DNA of 64,000 nt. It comes from Martinezella miluonensis (lineage in GTDB: Bacteria; Pseudomonadota; Alphaproteobacteria; Rhizobiales; Rhizobiaceae). Location: contig NZ_FMAH01000005.1 of assembly GCF_900094545.1 (NCBI RefSeq), forward strand, positions 153,353-217,352. The letters are read 5' to 3'. This document shows positions 47,777 through 57,925 of the stretch, one piece after another. The position numbers and the translations under genes were made by a program. Each line of letters opens with the position of its first letter. Within the stretch, counting starts at the first letter, position 1. Under the pieces are notes generated by a model. That model did no database searches. It worked only from the letters and a program-made list of their open reading frames with translations, and had not been told where the DNA came from.

Positions 47777-48934
47777 ATGGCAACGAAGCCGATCGGTATC
47801 ATCATGCATGGCATCACCGGCCGCATGGGCTACAATCAGCATCTGGTGCGTTCGATCCTGGCGATCCGTGAGCAGGGTGGGGTCCTGTTGGCAAATGGCG
47901 ACCGGCTGATGCCCGAGCCGGTGCTTGTCGGCCGCAATGCGGAAAAGATCGAGTCGATCGCCCGCAAGCATGGTCTTTCCAAGACGACGACCGATCTTGA
48001 TGCCGCTCTTGCCGATCCGAATAACACGATCTTCTTCGATGCCGGCTCGACGCAGATGCGCGTCGAACTGCTCGAGCGGGCGATTGCCGCCGGCAAGCAC
48101 GTTTATTGCGAAAAGCCGATCTCGGAAACGCTGGAGGAGGCGCTGTCGGTCGCCGCCTCCGCGGAACGCAGCGGCGTCAAGAACGGCGTGGTCCAGGACA
48201 AGCTATACCTGCCGGGCCTGCGCAAGATCGCCATGCTGCGCGACAGCGGCTTCTTCGGCAAGATTCTCTCCGTGCGCGGCGAGTTCGGCTACTGGGTGTT
48301 CGAAGGCGATTGGGGCGTCAAGGCACAGCGTCCTTCCTGGAACTACCGCAAAAAAGAGGGCGGCGGAATGATCCTCGATATGCTGCCGCATTGGCGCTAT
48401 GTGCTCGACAATCTGTTCGGCGAGGTCAAATCGGTGAGCTGCCTCGGCGCCACCCATATTCCAAGCCGCGTCGACGAGAACGGCAAGACCTACGTCGCCG
48501 ATGCCGACGATGCCGCCTATGCCACGTTTGAGCTGGAAGGCGGGGTCATCGCTCATATCAATTCCTCCTGGGCGGTACGGGTTCGTCGCGACGATCTCGT
48601 CACCTTCCAGGTCGACGGCACGCATGGTTCTGCCGTCTGCGGCCTGATGCGCTGCTGGACGCAGCATCGGGTCAATACGCCGAAGCCGGTCTGGAACCCT
48701 GACCAGCCGCAGCCGATCAACTTCTTCGACACTTGGGATGAGGTGCCGGACACGCAGGTCTTCGACAATGGTTTCAAGGCGCAATGGGAAGATTATCTGC
48801 GCCATATCGCCGAGGATACGCCGTGGAAATTCACGCTTCGCGAAGGCGCCAAGGGCGTGCAGCTGGCGGAGCTGGCGCAGCAGAGCTGGGCCGAGCGCCG
48901 CTGGGTTGATGTTCCCGCACTTTCTGCTCGCTGA
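47777..48934 (+). CDS. Gfo/Idh/MocA family oxidoreductase
   Basis: 385 residues. An N-terminal Rossmann domain (IMHGITGRMGYN, then FFDAGSTQMRVELLERAIAAGKHVYCEKPIS) with the family EKP motif, and a C-terminal substrate domain. NAD(P)-dependent oxidation of a sugar, polyol or glycoside is expected. The N-terminus has GITGRMG in place of the usual GxGxxG. First gene of an operon with a DUF993 protein and a sugar isomerase/epimerase. Confidence 0.9.
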   Translation: MATKPIGIIMHGITGRMGYNQHLVRSILAIREQGGVLLANGDRLMPEPVLVGRNAEKIESIARKHGLSKTTTDLDAALADPNNTIFFDAGSTQMRVELLERAIAAGKHVYCEKPISETLEEALSVAASAERSGVKNGVVQDKLYLPGLRKIAMLRDSGFFGKILSVRGEFGYWVFEGDWGVKAQRPSWNYRKKEGGGMILDMLPHWRYVLDNLFGEVKSVSCLGATHIPSRVDENGKTYVADADDAAYATFELEGGVIAHINSSWAVRVRRDDLVTFQVDGTHGSAVCGLMRCWTQHRVNTPKPVWNPDQPQPINFFDTWDEVPDTQVFDNGFKAQWEDYLRHIAEDTPWKFTLREGAKGVQLAELAQQSWAERRWVDVPALSAR

Positions 48935-48946
48935 GGAGCCGGCATC

Positions 48947-50122
48947 ATGACGAGAAGCCTTCGCTTGCCAATGGCTGGCGGCACGGTTGCCGATTTCACG
49001 CCGATCAATGCGCCGTTGAGCGCTCCCCTTAAGCCGGCCGGCGGCCATCGGTTCAATCGTGTTGCCTATGCCGCCGCTCACGTCGTCGTCGATCCTTTCG
49101 CCGACAACGATCCCTGGCTCGACCGAAATATCGACTGGGAGCGGACCATCGCCTTCCGCGAATATCTCTGGGATCTCGGTCTCGGCGTGGCGGAGGCGAT
49201 GGATACGGCGCAGCGTGGCATGGGTCTCGATTGGGCCGGTGCAAAAGAACTGATCGCGCATGCGCAATCCGCGGCTCGCGGACGGCCGGATGCCATGATC
49301 GCCTATGGCGCCGGCACAGATCACCTGCCGCCAGGCCCGGATGTCACGATCGACGATGTCATTCGTGCCTATGAGGAGCAGGTTGCCTATGTCGAAGGGC
49401 AGGGTGGCCGCATCATCCTGATGGCAAGCCGCGCGCTTGCCGCGGCTGCCAAAGGCCCTGACGACTATGTCCGCGTCTACGACCGCATTCTCGGACAGGT
49501 CAAGGAGCCGGTGATGATCCACTGGCTCGGCTCGATGTTCGATCCGGCCCTCGCGGGCTATTGGGGATCGACTGACGATATGCAGGCGATGGAAACGGCC
49601 GTCGCGATCATCAACCGGAACGCCGCCAAGGTCGATGGCGTCAAGATCTCCTTGCTTTCGGCCGAGAAGGAAATCGTCATGCGCCGGCGGCTCCATCCGT
49701 CGGTGAAAATGTATACGGGCGATGATTTCAACTATGCCGAACTGATCGCCGGCGACGAGCAGGGCTATTCGCACGCGCTGCTCGGCATCTTCGATGCCAT
49801 CGGTCCGGCTGCGAGTGCCGCCCTGGCGAAGCTCGCCGACAACGATCTCGATGCCTTTCATCAGATCCTGGCGCCGACCGTTCCGCTGTCGCGTCATATC
49901 TTCAAGGCGCCGACACGCTTCTACAAGACCGGCGTCGTCTTCCTCGCCTATCTCAATGGTTTTCAGGATCACTTCCAGATGCTTGGCGGCCAGCAGAGTA
50001 CGCGCTCCATCCTGCATCTCTCGGAGCTTTTCCGATTGGCGGATGCCGCCCGCGTACTGCGCGATCCGGATCTGGCGGTGCGTCGGATGAAGACGATCCT
50101 GGCCACCGTCGGCATCGAATAG
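48947..50122 (+). CDS. DUF993 protein, dihydrodipicolinate-synthase-like aldolase
   Basis: 391 residues, DUF993 family, related to DapA-type class I aldolases. The Schiff-base lysine is probably that in KVDGVKISLLS; other barrel motifs include YGAGTDH and EPVMIHWLG. It should make or break a carbon bond in a keto-sugar acid or similar. Twelve bases after the oxidoreductase; no characterised substrate is known to me. Confidence 0.85.
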   Translation: MTRSLRLPMAGGTVADFTPINAPLSAPLKPAGGHRFNRVAYAAAHVVVDPFADNDPWLDRNIDWERTIAFREYLWDLGLGVAEAMDTAQRGMGLDWAGAKELIAHAQSAARGRPDAMIAYGAGTDHLPPGPDVTIDDVIRAYEEQVAYVEGQGGRIILMASRALAAAAKGPDDYVRVYDRILGQVKEPVMIHWLGSMFDPALAGYWGSTDDMQAMETAVAIINRNAAKVDGVKISLLSAEKEIVMRRRLHPSVKMYTGDDFNYAELIAGDEQGYSHALLGIFDAIGPAASAALAKLADNDLDAFHQILAPTVPLSRHIFKAPTRFYKTGVVFLAYLNGFQDHFQMLGGQQSTRSILHLSELFRLADAARVLRDPDLAVRRMKTILATVGIE

Positions 50123-50151
50123 CGGAAAAGCGATTGGGGAGGAGCAGCGCA

Positions 50152-50976
50152 ATGGCCCTAAAAGGTCTATCCATCAATTTAGCGACGGTGCGCCAGCAAT
50201 ATGACATGCGCCAGGCGGTCGAAGCCTGCCTGAAGCAGGATATCGTCGCGATCGCCCCCTGGCGCGATCAGGTTCACAAGATCGGCCTTGGCGAAGCTGC
50301 TAGGATCGTTGCCGATAACAAGCTCAAGGTGACCGGCCTTTGCCGCGGCGGCATGTTTCCGGCTGTTGATGCCGAGGGCCGGGTAGCCGCGATCGACGAC
50401 AACAAGCGGGCGATCGATGAGGCGGCGGCACTGAATGCCGATTGCCTTGTTCTCGTCGTCGGCGGATTGTCTGGAGGATCGAAGGATATCGCTCATGCCC
50501 GCGAGATGGTGGCCGATGGTATCGCGGCGATCCTGCCGCATGCCCGCAGCGCCGGTATTCCGCTGGCGATCGAGCCGCTGCATCCGATGTATGCTGCCGA
50601 CCGGGCTTGCGTGAACACGCTGGAGCAGGCGCTCGACATTTGCGATCTTCTCGGCGACGGCATCGGCGTTGCCATCGACGTCTACCATGTCTGGTGGGAT
50701 CCGAAGCTTCATGAGCAGATCGCGCGTGCCGGTGCTGGCGGGCGAATCCTGGCGCATCATATCTGCGATTGGCTGGTCCCAACCACGGACCTGCTGCTTG
50801 ATCGTGGCATGATGGGCGACGGCGTTATCGACCTCAAGCGCATCCGCGCCGAGATCGAGAAAGCGGGCTTTTTCGGTCTGCAGGAAGTCGAGATCTTTTC
50901 CCAAAACAACTGGTGGAAGCGACCGGGTGAAGAAGTTCTGTTTACCTGCGTCGAGCGTTTCCGCACCGTTTGCTGA
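50152..50976 (+). CDS. sugar phosphate isomerase/epimerase-like TIM-barrel protein
   Basis: 274 residues, AP-endonuclease family 2 barrel. Metal ligands are likely Glu in LAIEPLHPMY, Asp and His in VAIDVYHVWWDP, His in AHHICDW and Glu in QEVEIFS. Such enzymes isomerise or epimerise sugars, or catalyse eliminations on keto-sugars. Start at 50152 after GGGGAGGAG. Last gene of the operon. Confidence 0.88.
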   Translation: MALKGLSINLATVRQQYDMRQAVEACLKQDIVAIAPWRDQVHKIGLGEAARIVADNKLKVTGLCRGGMFPAVDAEGRVAAIDDNKRAIDEAAALNADCLVLVVGGLSGGSKDIAHAREMVADGIAAILPHARSAGIPLAIEPLHPMYAADRACVNTLEQALDICDLLGDGIGVAIDVYHVWWDPKLHEQIARAGAGGRILAHHICDWLVPTTDLLLDRGMMGDGVIDLKRIRAEIEKAGFFGLQEVEIFSQNNWWKRPGEEVLFTCVERFRTVC

Positions 50977-51011
50977 ATCGTAGCGGTTCACGCATGGACC
51001 ACCAATAATAA

Positions 51012-51036
51012 AGCCGGGCCAACGAGTGGCCCGGCT
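51012..51036 (-). terminator. intrinsic terminator after the LivK-type gene
   Basis: AGCCGGGCCA and TGGCCCGGCT, a perfect 10-bp stem around a 5-base loop, followed on the minus strand by TTATTATT. It lies 26 bases beyond the LivK-type stop and also close to the end of the convergent sugar operon. Confidence 0.75.
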
Positions 51037-51062
51037 GCATTGCAAAGCATTGAAGTAACGGC

Positions 51063-52169
51063 TTATTCGGCCGAAACGATCTTGCCGTTTTCCCACTTGT
51101 AGAGCGAGAAGCTCTGCGAGGTGAGGTCGCCGGTTTCGCCATAGGTAACCTTGCCGATGGCGGTATCGACAGGTTCGCCCTTCTTCAGCGCGGTGGCGAC
51201 GGCTTCGGCGTTGTCAGCCTTGCCGGCCTTCTCGATACCAGCCTTCAGCACCTGTACGGCGGCAAAGGCGTTGAGGGTGAAGGCTTCCGCCGGAATGTTG
51301 CGTGCCTTGAGGGCCGCAACGGCCGTCTGCGAATCCGGGTTCTTCAGAGCATCAGAGGCGTTGGTGAAGAGGGTGCCGGCAGCCGAGTTGTTGGCGATCG
51401 CCCAGTATTCGGTGTTGGACAGGCCGTCGCCGCCGATGATCTGCGCCTGGACGGAGATGTCATGCAGCTGGCGGGCCAGAAGGCCGGCTTCCGGATGGTA
51501 GCCGCCGAAGTAGATCAGGTTGACGCCTGCCTGCTTCAGCTTTGCCGTCAGGGCGCTGTAGTCCTTTTCGCCCGGGGTCAGGGAGTCGGCGAGCACTTCG
51601 GTTACGCCGCCCTTGTTGAGGGTCGCCTTGAAGGCTTTTGCCAGGCCCTTGCCGTAGGCGCCCTTGTCGTCAAGGATAGCGATCTTCTTGTCCTTGAAGT
51701 TCTTCACCACGTAGTTGGCAGCGACAGTGGCCTGCTGGTCGTCGCGGCCGCAGGTGCGCAGGATATTGGTCAGTCCGCGATTGGTCAGGTCCGGAGCGGT
51801 TGCGGTCGGCGTAACCATCAGGATGCCGTTTTCGGCAAGCGCATCGGAAACCGGGATGGCAACGCCCGACGTGACTGGGCCGACGACGAAGTGGATGCTG
51901 TCGCCGACGAAGCCGTTGGCAACGGACACACCCTGCTTCGGGTCGCCGGCGTCGTCGCCGAGCTTCAGAACGAGCTTCTGGCCGAGAACGCCACCGCTCT
52001 TGTTGATTTCGTCGACTGCGGTCTGCGCTCCGTTTTTGACCTGTTCGCCGTAGGCGGCGACCGGGCCGGTCAGCGGCGCGATGAGGCCGATCGTGATGTC
52101 CGCATGCGCGAGAGGTGCGAAGGCCAGCGAAGCGACGAAGGTCGCGGCCGTCAATGTCTTCAGACTCAT
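51063..52169 (-). CDS. branched-chain amino acid-type ABC transporter substrate-binding protein
   Basis: 368 residues of the LivJ/LivK family. Signal peptide [23 protein letters not shown]. Mature motifs: [49 protein letters not shown]. No permease or ATPase is adjacent, so it must work with a Liv system encoded elsewhere. Start at MSLKT preceded by GGAGAGATAAC; own terminator downstream. Confidence 0.9.
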   Translation of the reverse strand: MSLKTLTAATFVASLAFAPLAHADITIGLIAPLTGPVAAYGEQVKNGAQTAVDEINKSGGVLGQKLVLKLGDDAGDPKQGVSVANGFVGDSIHFVVGPVTSGVAIPVSDALAENGILMVTPTATAPDLTNRGLTNILRTCGRDDQQATVAANYVVKNFKDKKIAILDDKGAYGKGLAKAFKATLNKGGVTEVLADSLTPGEKDYSALTAKLKQAGVNLIYFGGYHPEAGLLARQLHDISVQAQIIGGDGLSNTEYWAIANNSAAGTLFTNASDALKNPDSQTAVAALKARNIPAEAFTLNAFAAVQVLKAGIEKAGKADNAEAVATALKKGEPVDTAIGKVTYGETGDLTSQSFSLYKWENGKIVSAE

Positions 52170-52462
52170 GTTATCTCTCCTTGGATGGGCGCGGCATCGC
52201 CCTTTGAACCCCCCACCTGTCTCGAAGCGCAACTGCCGTAAGCGCCTCCCTAAGGAGACAGGACTGGCATCGAAGCCGATGATCGCTTTCGGACATTTTT
52301 GACCTTGAAAGCGTTCATGAGAGTATTTTCTCTAGGAATGTTGCGACGATTCCGCAAGAAAATAACCGTCGCGAAGACAATTTCGGCGATTTTTCGGAAA
52401 TTTTCATCGAGTGATGGTTGCTGCAATCTTACAGGCATGGGTTGCGATCACTGCCGCCACAC

Positions 52463-53866
52463 CTATCTGATCGGCTGCCCGCCACAGCTCAGCGCCTCGC
52501 GCCATGCTTCTCGATAGTTGGTGAGCCCGGGCAACTCGGCGCGAACAGGTGCGCTTGCCATGGTGGTGTGGGGGCGAATGCCGGTCAGCAGGGCGGCGCC
52601 CTGGCTCGTTCCCGTCGAGCCGGGCAGAGCGATGACCTCGGCGCCGGTCAACGCGGCCAGGGCAATCAGATAGGCGCCATTGGTGGCAAAAGGGCCCTCG
52701 ACGAAGACCGGTCCCTTGGCGCCGATCAGGCCGAGGCAGGCTTCGGTCATCAGAGCGAGATAGAGGCTGACGGCCGCCAGGCGTTCGGCTGTGTCCATCG
52801 AGGCCTCACCGATCCAGCGCATCTTGCTGCCTGGAAATGGCCCGGACCCCGCGACGACATTCGGCAGCAGCATGAAATTCTTTTCGATCACCCTTTCGAG
52901 CGCACCTGCAATGGCGTCTGACGGCGCCGTGCCGATCTTCGCCGCCAGGATCTCGAATTCGCGACCGCCCATGAAACGGGAGGAAGGCACAGCGCGGCCA
53001 TAGGCATCGACATTGGCAAGGACATCGCGCTCGGGATCGAGATGGTCGAGATCGCCGCCGACGGCAAAGCTGATCACCCATGTTCCCGTCGACACGACGG
53101 CGAAAGGCGCGTCGTTGTCGACAAGATGCGGCAGCAGCGATGCGTTGGAATCATGGATGCCGCAATAGACAGGCACCGGTGCGACAAGGCCGATCTCGGC
53201 GGCAAGCGCGGGCAGCACCGGTCCGAGAGCGTCGAATGCCGAGCGTACCGGCGCCATCAGTTCGCGAATGCCGAGCGTGTCGACGAGGGAGGAATAGGCT
53301 CCAGCCGTCGGATTCCAGAGATCGGTGTGGCAGCCGAGCGAGGTGACTTCATTTGTGGCAATGCCAGTCAGGCAAAACGCCCAATATTGCGGATAGGTCA
53401 GGATTGTCGCGACGCGAGCGAAATCCTCCGGGAAGGTGTTCTTCTGATAGTGGAGCTGCGCGCCGACATTCAGGCCACCCGAGAGCTCTGGCGAGAAGGT
53501 TTCGGCAAAAGCCGGGCGCAATTGCGCATAGGCCTCCTGAACGGCTTGCGGATAGCTGTGTTCGTAATCGAGCACGGGCAAGGCAAGACCGCCTTGGGCA
53601 TCGAGCAATACAGCCGAGGCGCCATGCGTGGTGATCGATATGGCATCGAAGCCGGGCGCCGCTGCAAAGCTCTTCAATGCCTCGATGATGAACCCCCAAA
53701 GCCTTTCGATATCGTAGTGCGGATAGGGGGCGGTCTTCAGCACGCTATTGTTCGTTTTGACGACAGCGATTTCCGCGCCGGTCCGGGCATCGAGGACGAC
53801 GACCTTGGCATTGGTCTTGCCGATGTCGATCACGGCGATATTGCGGTAGGCCTTAAAGTCGCTCAT
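52463..53866 (-). CDS. rhaK: L-rhamnulose kinase RhaK
   Basis: 467 residues, FGGY sugar kinase. ATP-site motifs: [14 protein letters not shown] at the N-terminus, [11 protein letters not shown] in the middle, GGREFEILA and [12 protein letters not shown] at the C-terminus. Phosphorylates L-rhamnulose or rhamnose; in R. leguminosarum RhaK is also needed for rhamnose uptake. Start overlaps the stop of the rhaU gene (ATGA). Last gene of the operon. Confidence 0.93.
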   Translation of the reverse strand: MSDFKAYRNIAVIDIGKTNAKVVVLDARTGAEIAVVKTNNSVLKTAPYPHYDIERLWGFIIEALKSFAAAPGFDAISITTHGASAVLLDAQGGLALPVLDYEHSYPQAVQEAYAQLRPAFAETFSPELSGGLNVGAQLHYQKNTFPEDFARVATILTYPQYWAFCLTGIATNEVTSLGCHTDLWNPTAGAYSSLVDTLGIRELMAPVRSAFDALGPVLPALAAEIGLVAPVPVYCGIHDSNASLLPHLVDNDAPFAVVSTGTWVISFAVGGDLDHLDPERDVLANVDAYGRAVPSSRFMGGREFEILAAKIGTAPSDAIAGALERVIEKNFMLLPNVVAGSGPFPGSKMRWIGEASMDTAERLAAVSLYLALMTEACLGLIGAKGPVFVEGPFATNGAYLIALAALTGAEVIALPGSTGTSQGAALLTGIRPHTTMASAPVRAELPGLTNYREAWREALSCGGQPIR

Positions 53867-54189
53867 GGCAGATGAAAAACCGTGACCAGATCGCTCTGAA
53901 CGGGCGAGTTATCGGGATTGGTCGCCATGATATCGGCCATATGCGCCCACCATTTCTTCATGACGGGATGCTCGGGCAAGCTCGCCATGGTGTGATCCTT
54001 CGGCCGAGTCAGCACGCCGAAAAGCGTGTTCGTCTCGCGATCGAGATGGATGGAATAATCGCTGGCTCCCGCCTGATGCAGCAAGTCCACAAGTTCCGGC
54101 CAGATTTCGTCATGGCGCTTCCTGTATTCCGCTTCCATGCCTGGATTGAGCTTCATCTTGAAGGCGTGGCGTTCGAGGGCTGCGATCAT
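53863..54189 (-). CDS. rhaU: L-rhamnose mutarotase RhaU
   Basis: 108 residues, the normal length. Interconverts alpha and beta L-rhamnose. Family motifs: [31 protein letters not shown]-type strand, [21 protein letters not shown]. Catalytic His near residue 26 (KRHDEIWP). The start overlaps the permease stop, as the end overlaps rhaK; the frame is open far upstream, but inside another gene. Confidence 0.93.
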   Translation of the reverse strand: MIAALERHAFKMKLNPGMEAEYRKRHDEIWPELVDLLHQAGASDYSIHLDRETNTLFGVLTRPKDHTMASLPEHPVMKKWWAHMADIMATNPDNSPVQSDLVTVFHLP

Positions 54190-55202
54190 TTGGGGCTCAT
54201 GGTCCTGATGCGCCTTGCGACGATCGGCAGGGCGATGGTGATGATGAGGAGGAGGCCGATGAAGATCGACATGACGATGCCCGGAACGTTGAGCAGGCCG
54301 AGGCCGAAGGTGACGAGGCCCATCACGAAGGCGGCGATGACGACTCCGCCGATCGTCCCCGAACCGCCCAGGATCGATACGCCGCCGAGCACGACCATCG
54401 TGACCACTTCCAGTTCCCAGCCGAGTGCGATCGAGGGGCGCGTGGAGCCGAGGCGCGAGGTGAGGCACACGGCGGCAATTCCGCTCATGATGCCGGTCAG
54501 GAGGAACAGGATGAATTTGACCCGCTCGACCGGAATGCCGGAGAAGCGTGCGGCGAAATCATTATTGCCGATCGTATAGACTTGGCGACCGAAATTGGTG
54601 GCATGCAGCAGGATAGCAAAAGCGATCGCCAGCACGATGAAGAGCACGAATTCGAAGGAGAAGACCCAGACGACATAGCCCTGGCCGAAATAGGCGAAAC
54701 TATCCGGATAGTTGCCATAGGCCTGATCGCCAAGCACGATATAGGAGATGCCGCGAAACAGGCTCATCGTGCCGATGGTGACGACGATCGACGGCAGTTT
54801 CAGTGCGGAAACGAGGAAGCCGTTGAAGGTGCCGCAAACCAGGCCGACGCCCAGGCCGATGGCGACGAGGCCCGGCGTGCCGACGCCCACTTGCGCGGCA
54901 GCGCCCATAGCCGTCGAGGCGAGCGCGATGATCGCTGCGACCGAAAGGTCGATTTCGCCCGCAATGACGAGCAGCGCCATGGCAAAGGCGATCATCGCCT
55001 TTTCGGTGAAATTGAAGGTCGCGTCCGAGAGATTGTAGGGATCGAGGAAATAGGGCGAGGCCAGCGAATTGAAGATGAAAATGGCGACCGCGACGCCAAG
55101 GAGCAGCGTTTCCCAGCTTGCCAGGATGCGTTTGAACGGCGTCCCGAGGCGATCCGGAATGACGCGTTTTTCCGCCGTTGCCGCTTGCGAACCGTTGCTC
55201 AT
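54186..55202 (-). CDS. rhaQ: L-rhamnose ABC transporter permease RhaQ
   Basis: 338 residues with 8-10 membrane segments, BPD_transp_2 (ribose/AI-2-type) permease: [52 protein letters not shown]. Pairs with RhaP as the membrane channel. Overlaps rhaP by four bases at its start and rhaU at its end. Confidence 0.92.
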   Translation of the reverse strand: MSNGSQAATAEKRVIPDRLGTPFKRILASWETLLLGVAVAIFIFNSLASPYFLDPYNLSDATFNFTEKAMIAFAMALLVIAGEIDLSVAAIIALASTAMGAAAQVGVGTPGLVAIGLGVGLVCGTFNGFLVSALKLPSIVVTIGTMSLFRGISYIVLGDQAYGNYPDSFAYFGQGYVVWVFSFEFVLFIVLAIAFAILLHATNFGRQVYTIGNNDFAARFSGIPVERVKFILFLLTGIMSGIAAVCLTSRLGSTRPSIALGWELEVVTMVVLGGVSILGGSGTIGGVVIAAFVMGLVTFGLGLLNVPGIVMSIFIGLLLIITIALPIVARRIRTMSPK

Positions 55203-56203
55203 GCGCTTGCCCCCTGGCTGGCGGTGTCCTTTGCGGCCTGATCTCTAAGGATGATGCGGCCGCGGTTGCGTTCGCGCCTAGCGTTGAAGACGACGGCAAG
55301 GATGATGACGGTGCCGGAGATCGCCATCTGCGTGAACGGCGAGATGCCGATGACCGGAAGGGCGTTCTTGATGACGCCGAGGAACAAGGCGCCCAATACC
55401 GCACCGGCCACTGAACCGACGCCGCCCGCAATCGAAATGCCGCCGATGACGCAGGCTGCCACGCTATCGAGCTCGAAGCCGTTGGCGATATCGACATAGG
55501 CGACGGCGTAGCGCGATACCCAGAGGTAGCCGCTAAGGCCGGCGAGCGCGCCGGATAGGACGAAGGCGAGGAAGCGCGTCCAGCCGACGTCGATGCCGGC
55601 ATAGACGGCCGCAACCGGATTGCCGCCGCTGGCATAGGCCGAGCGGCCGAACTGCGTATAGCGCAGCACCAGATACATCATGAGCACGATCGCGATGCCG
55701 ATCCAGGCAAGCACCGGCAGGCCGAGAAGCGGCGTGCGCGGCACGTTCAAGAAGATCGGCGTGAACTGGTGCGCATTGACCCAGGCGCCACCCGACAGCA
55801 CGAAGGCCATGCCGCGATAGATCGTCAAAGTGCCGAGCGTGACTACGATCGGCGGGATTTCCAGGGCCCAGACGAGATATCCGTTGATGGCGCCGAGAAC
55901 TGCGCCCATCAGGATCGCCATGACGACGAGCGCGATCAGTGGAATGTCGGGATAGGCCGCGTTCAGCATCGCAACCGCCATGCCCGTCAGTGCCAGGTTT
56001 GCGGCGACGGACAGATCGATCGACTTCGTCAGGATGACCGTCATCTGGGCGAGGGCCAGAATGATGAGGATCGAGGTGTCGTTGAAGATATTGGCGAGAT
56101 TGGCGGGCTCGGCGAAGCCGACCGCACGCGTTGCGAAACCGGCGATCATCACGACGATGATGATGGCGAGCAGTGTTTCGCGCTTTCTGAGGATGCGTGG
56201 CAT
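55199..56203 (-). CDS. rhaP: L-rhamnose ABC transporter permease RhaP
   Basis: 334 residues, same family as RhaQ: KSIDLSVAANLALTGMAVAM, EIPPIVVTLGTLTIYRGMAF, GGISIAGGVGSVAGAVLG. Follows rhaT after 112 bases, a larger gap than elsewhere in the operon. Assigned P and Q by gene order in R. leguminosarum, since both are permeases. Confidence 0.92.
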   Translation of the reverse strand: MPRILRKRETLLAIIIVVMIAGFATRAVGFAEPANLANIFNDTSILIILALAQMTVILTKSIDLSVAANLALTGMAVAMLNAAYPDIPLIALVVMAILMGAVLGAINGYLVWALEIPPIVVTLGTLTIYRGMAFVLSGGAWVNAHQFTPIFLNVPRTPLLGLPVLAWIGIAIVLMMYLVLRYTQFGRSAYASGGNPVAAVYAGIDVGWTRFLAFVLSGALAGLSGYLWVSRYAVAYVDIANGFELDSVAACVIGGISIAGGVGSVAGAVLGALFLGVIKNALPVIGISPFTQMAISGTVIILAVVFNARRERNRGRIILRDQAAKDTASQGASA

Positions 56204-56315
56204 CCCGTCCTCCCTAGAGCATCTTGCAGCCAGGCGTCCTCACCTGGCGTCGCACAAATGCGGCAAAAACAAACAAGGAGAGCGTTCTGGCTGATCGAAG
56301 AAAAGCCATGACGCT

Positions 56316-57851
56316 CTATGCGTTGCCCGTGGCGGCGCGTACCAACGTTTCCGGCGTCAGCCCCTCGCGCTCGAACAGGCCTGCAGACAAACCTTCCTTC
56401 ATGACCAGCACGCGATCCGACATGCCGAGGATCTCGGGCAGTTCGGAGGAGATCATGATGATACTGAGGCCTTCGGCCGCCAGCTCGCTGATGAAACCGT
56501 GGACGGCTGCCTTGGAGCCGATGTCGATACCCTTGGTGGGTTCGTCGAGAATAATGATCTTCGGCTGTGTCGCGAGCCACTTGCCGATGACCACCTTCTG
56601 CTGGTTGCCGCCGGAAAGCGTGCCGACCGGCACGGAAAGGGCGGCAGCGCGCAGATCGAGCCTTTCGGCATATTTGCGCGCAAGTGCGAATTCGTTGGCG
56701 GCCTTCAGGAAGCCCTTTCGCGAGGTGCGTCCGAGCGACGGAAGCGATATATTCTGGTAGATGGGCATCGGAAGGGCGAGGCCATGGCGACCACGCTCCT
56801 CCGGCACGTAGACGATGCCGGCGCCGATGGCGTCCTGCGGCGAGCGCACATGGATTTCCTGTCCATCGAGCGTCAATCGCCCGGACAGCGGCTTGGTGAT
56901 GCCGAAGAGCGATTGGCAAAGCTCGGAGCGCCCGGCGCCGATCAGGCCGTAAACGCCAAGGATCTCGCCGCGCCTAAGCTTGAAGGAGATGTCGCGGAAT
57001 TCCGTGCGGTGACAGTATCTGTCCACTTCGAGAACGGTGTTGCCGATGGTCACGGGTACTTTCGGAAAAGCGTCCTTGACATCACGCCCGACCATCATGC
57101 GGACGATCTCGTCCTGTGGCGTCGTTTTCAGATCGCCGTGGCCGACGTCGCGGCCGTCGCGGAAAACGACGAAATTGTCGGCGATTTCATAAAGCTCGTC
57201 GAACTTGTGGCTGATGAACAGGATGGCCTTGCCCCTTGCCTTCAACCCTTCGACGATGCGGAAAAGATCGTCGATCTCCTTGCGGGACAGGGCGGCGGTG
57301 GGCTCGTCCATGATGACGATGCGGGCCTCGATCGACAAAGCGCGCGCGATCGCAACAAGGTGGCGCTGCGCAATGGAGAGGTCCTTTAATCTGGTCGCGG
57401 GATCGATCGCGCTTTCGAGCGATTCAAGAAGCTGCCTCGACCGGCTGTTCATCGTTTTCCAGTCGATGGTACGCCAGGACGTGCGCGGCGGATGGCCGAG
57501 GAAGATGTTTTCGGCAACGGTTAGCTCATCGAAGAGCACTGTCTCCTGATGGATGGCCGTGACGCCGGCATCGATGGCGGCCTGTGCACTGGCGAAAGCC
57601 GTCGGCGTGCCGTCGACGAGGATTTCGCCTTCGTTCGGACGGTAGATGCCGGTCAGGATTTTGACGAGGGTCGATTTGCCCGCGCCATTTTCACCGATAA
57701 GGGCGGTCACCTTGCCGGGGTAAAGCGAAATGCTGACGCCATCCAGCGCCTTGACGCCGGGAAAGATCTGAGAAATGCCGCGCATTTCCAGAATGGCCGT
57801 ATTGCTCGCGGTTGGTGCGTCCGCTAGGGAACGTTGAAGGACTGTGGTCAT
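56316..57851 (-). CDS. rhaT: L-rhamnose ABC transporter ATPase RhaT
   Basis: 511 residues with two fused ATPase halves, as in RbsA/AraG. First half: Walker A GENGAGKST, LSIAQRHLVAIARAL signature, Walker B IVIMDEPTAALS. Second half has the usual altered Walker A (GLIGAGRSELCQS), LSGGNQQKVVIGKWL and IILDEPTKGID. Start at 57851 ATG; the site upstream is weak, and coupling to rhaS by a stem-loop is possible. Confidence 0.94.
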   Translation of the reverse strand: MTTVLQRSLADAPTASNTAILEMRGISQIFPGVKALDGVSISLYPGKVTALIGENGAGKSTLVKILTGIYRPNEGEILVDGTPTAFASAQAAIDAGVTAIHQETVLFDELTVAENIFLGHPPRTSWRTIDWKTMNSRSRQLLESLESAIDPATRLKDLSIAQRHLVAIARALSIEARIVIMDEPTAALSRKEIDDLFRIVEGLKARGKAILFISHKFDELYEIADNFVVFRDGRDVGHGDLKTTPQDEIVRMMVGRDVKDAFPKVPVTIGNTVLEVDRYCHRTEFRDISFKLRRGEILGVYGLIGAGRSELCQSLFGITKPLSGRLTLDGQEIHVRSPQDAIGAGIVYVPEERGRHGLALPMPIYQNISLPSLGRTSRKGFLKAANEFALARKYAERLDLRAAALSVPVGTLSGGNQQKVVIGKWLATQPKIIILDEPTKGIDIGSKAAVHGFISELAAEGLSIIMISSELPEILGMSDRVLVMKEGLSAGLFEREGLTPETLVRAATGNA

Positions 57852-57880
57852 CAGCAATGTACCGGATCAATGAAGCCAGG

Positions 57881-57902
57881 TCCGGCGGCTGATGCCGCCG
57901 GA
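57881..57902 (-). other. stem-loop between rhaS and rhaT
   Basis: TCCGGCGGC and GCCGCCGGA, a perfect 9-bp stem around TGAT, between the rhaS stop and the rhaT start. No T-run. Typical of stems that protect the binding-protein message. Confidence 0.6.
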
Positions 57903-57925
57903 GAGCTGCGGATGCTTATCTTCGA

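Noticed and set aside
48203..50152. A 649-codon open frame opposite the Gfo/Idh and DUF993 genes
   Set aside because: Antisense shadow of two well-supported genes, no recognisable domain.
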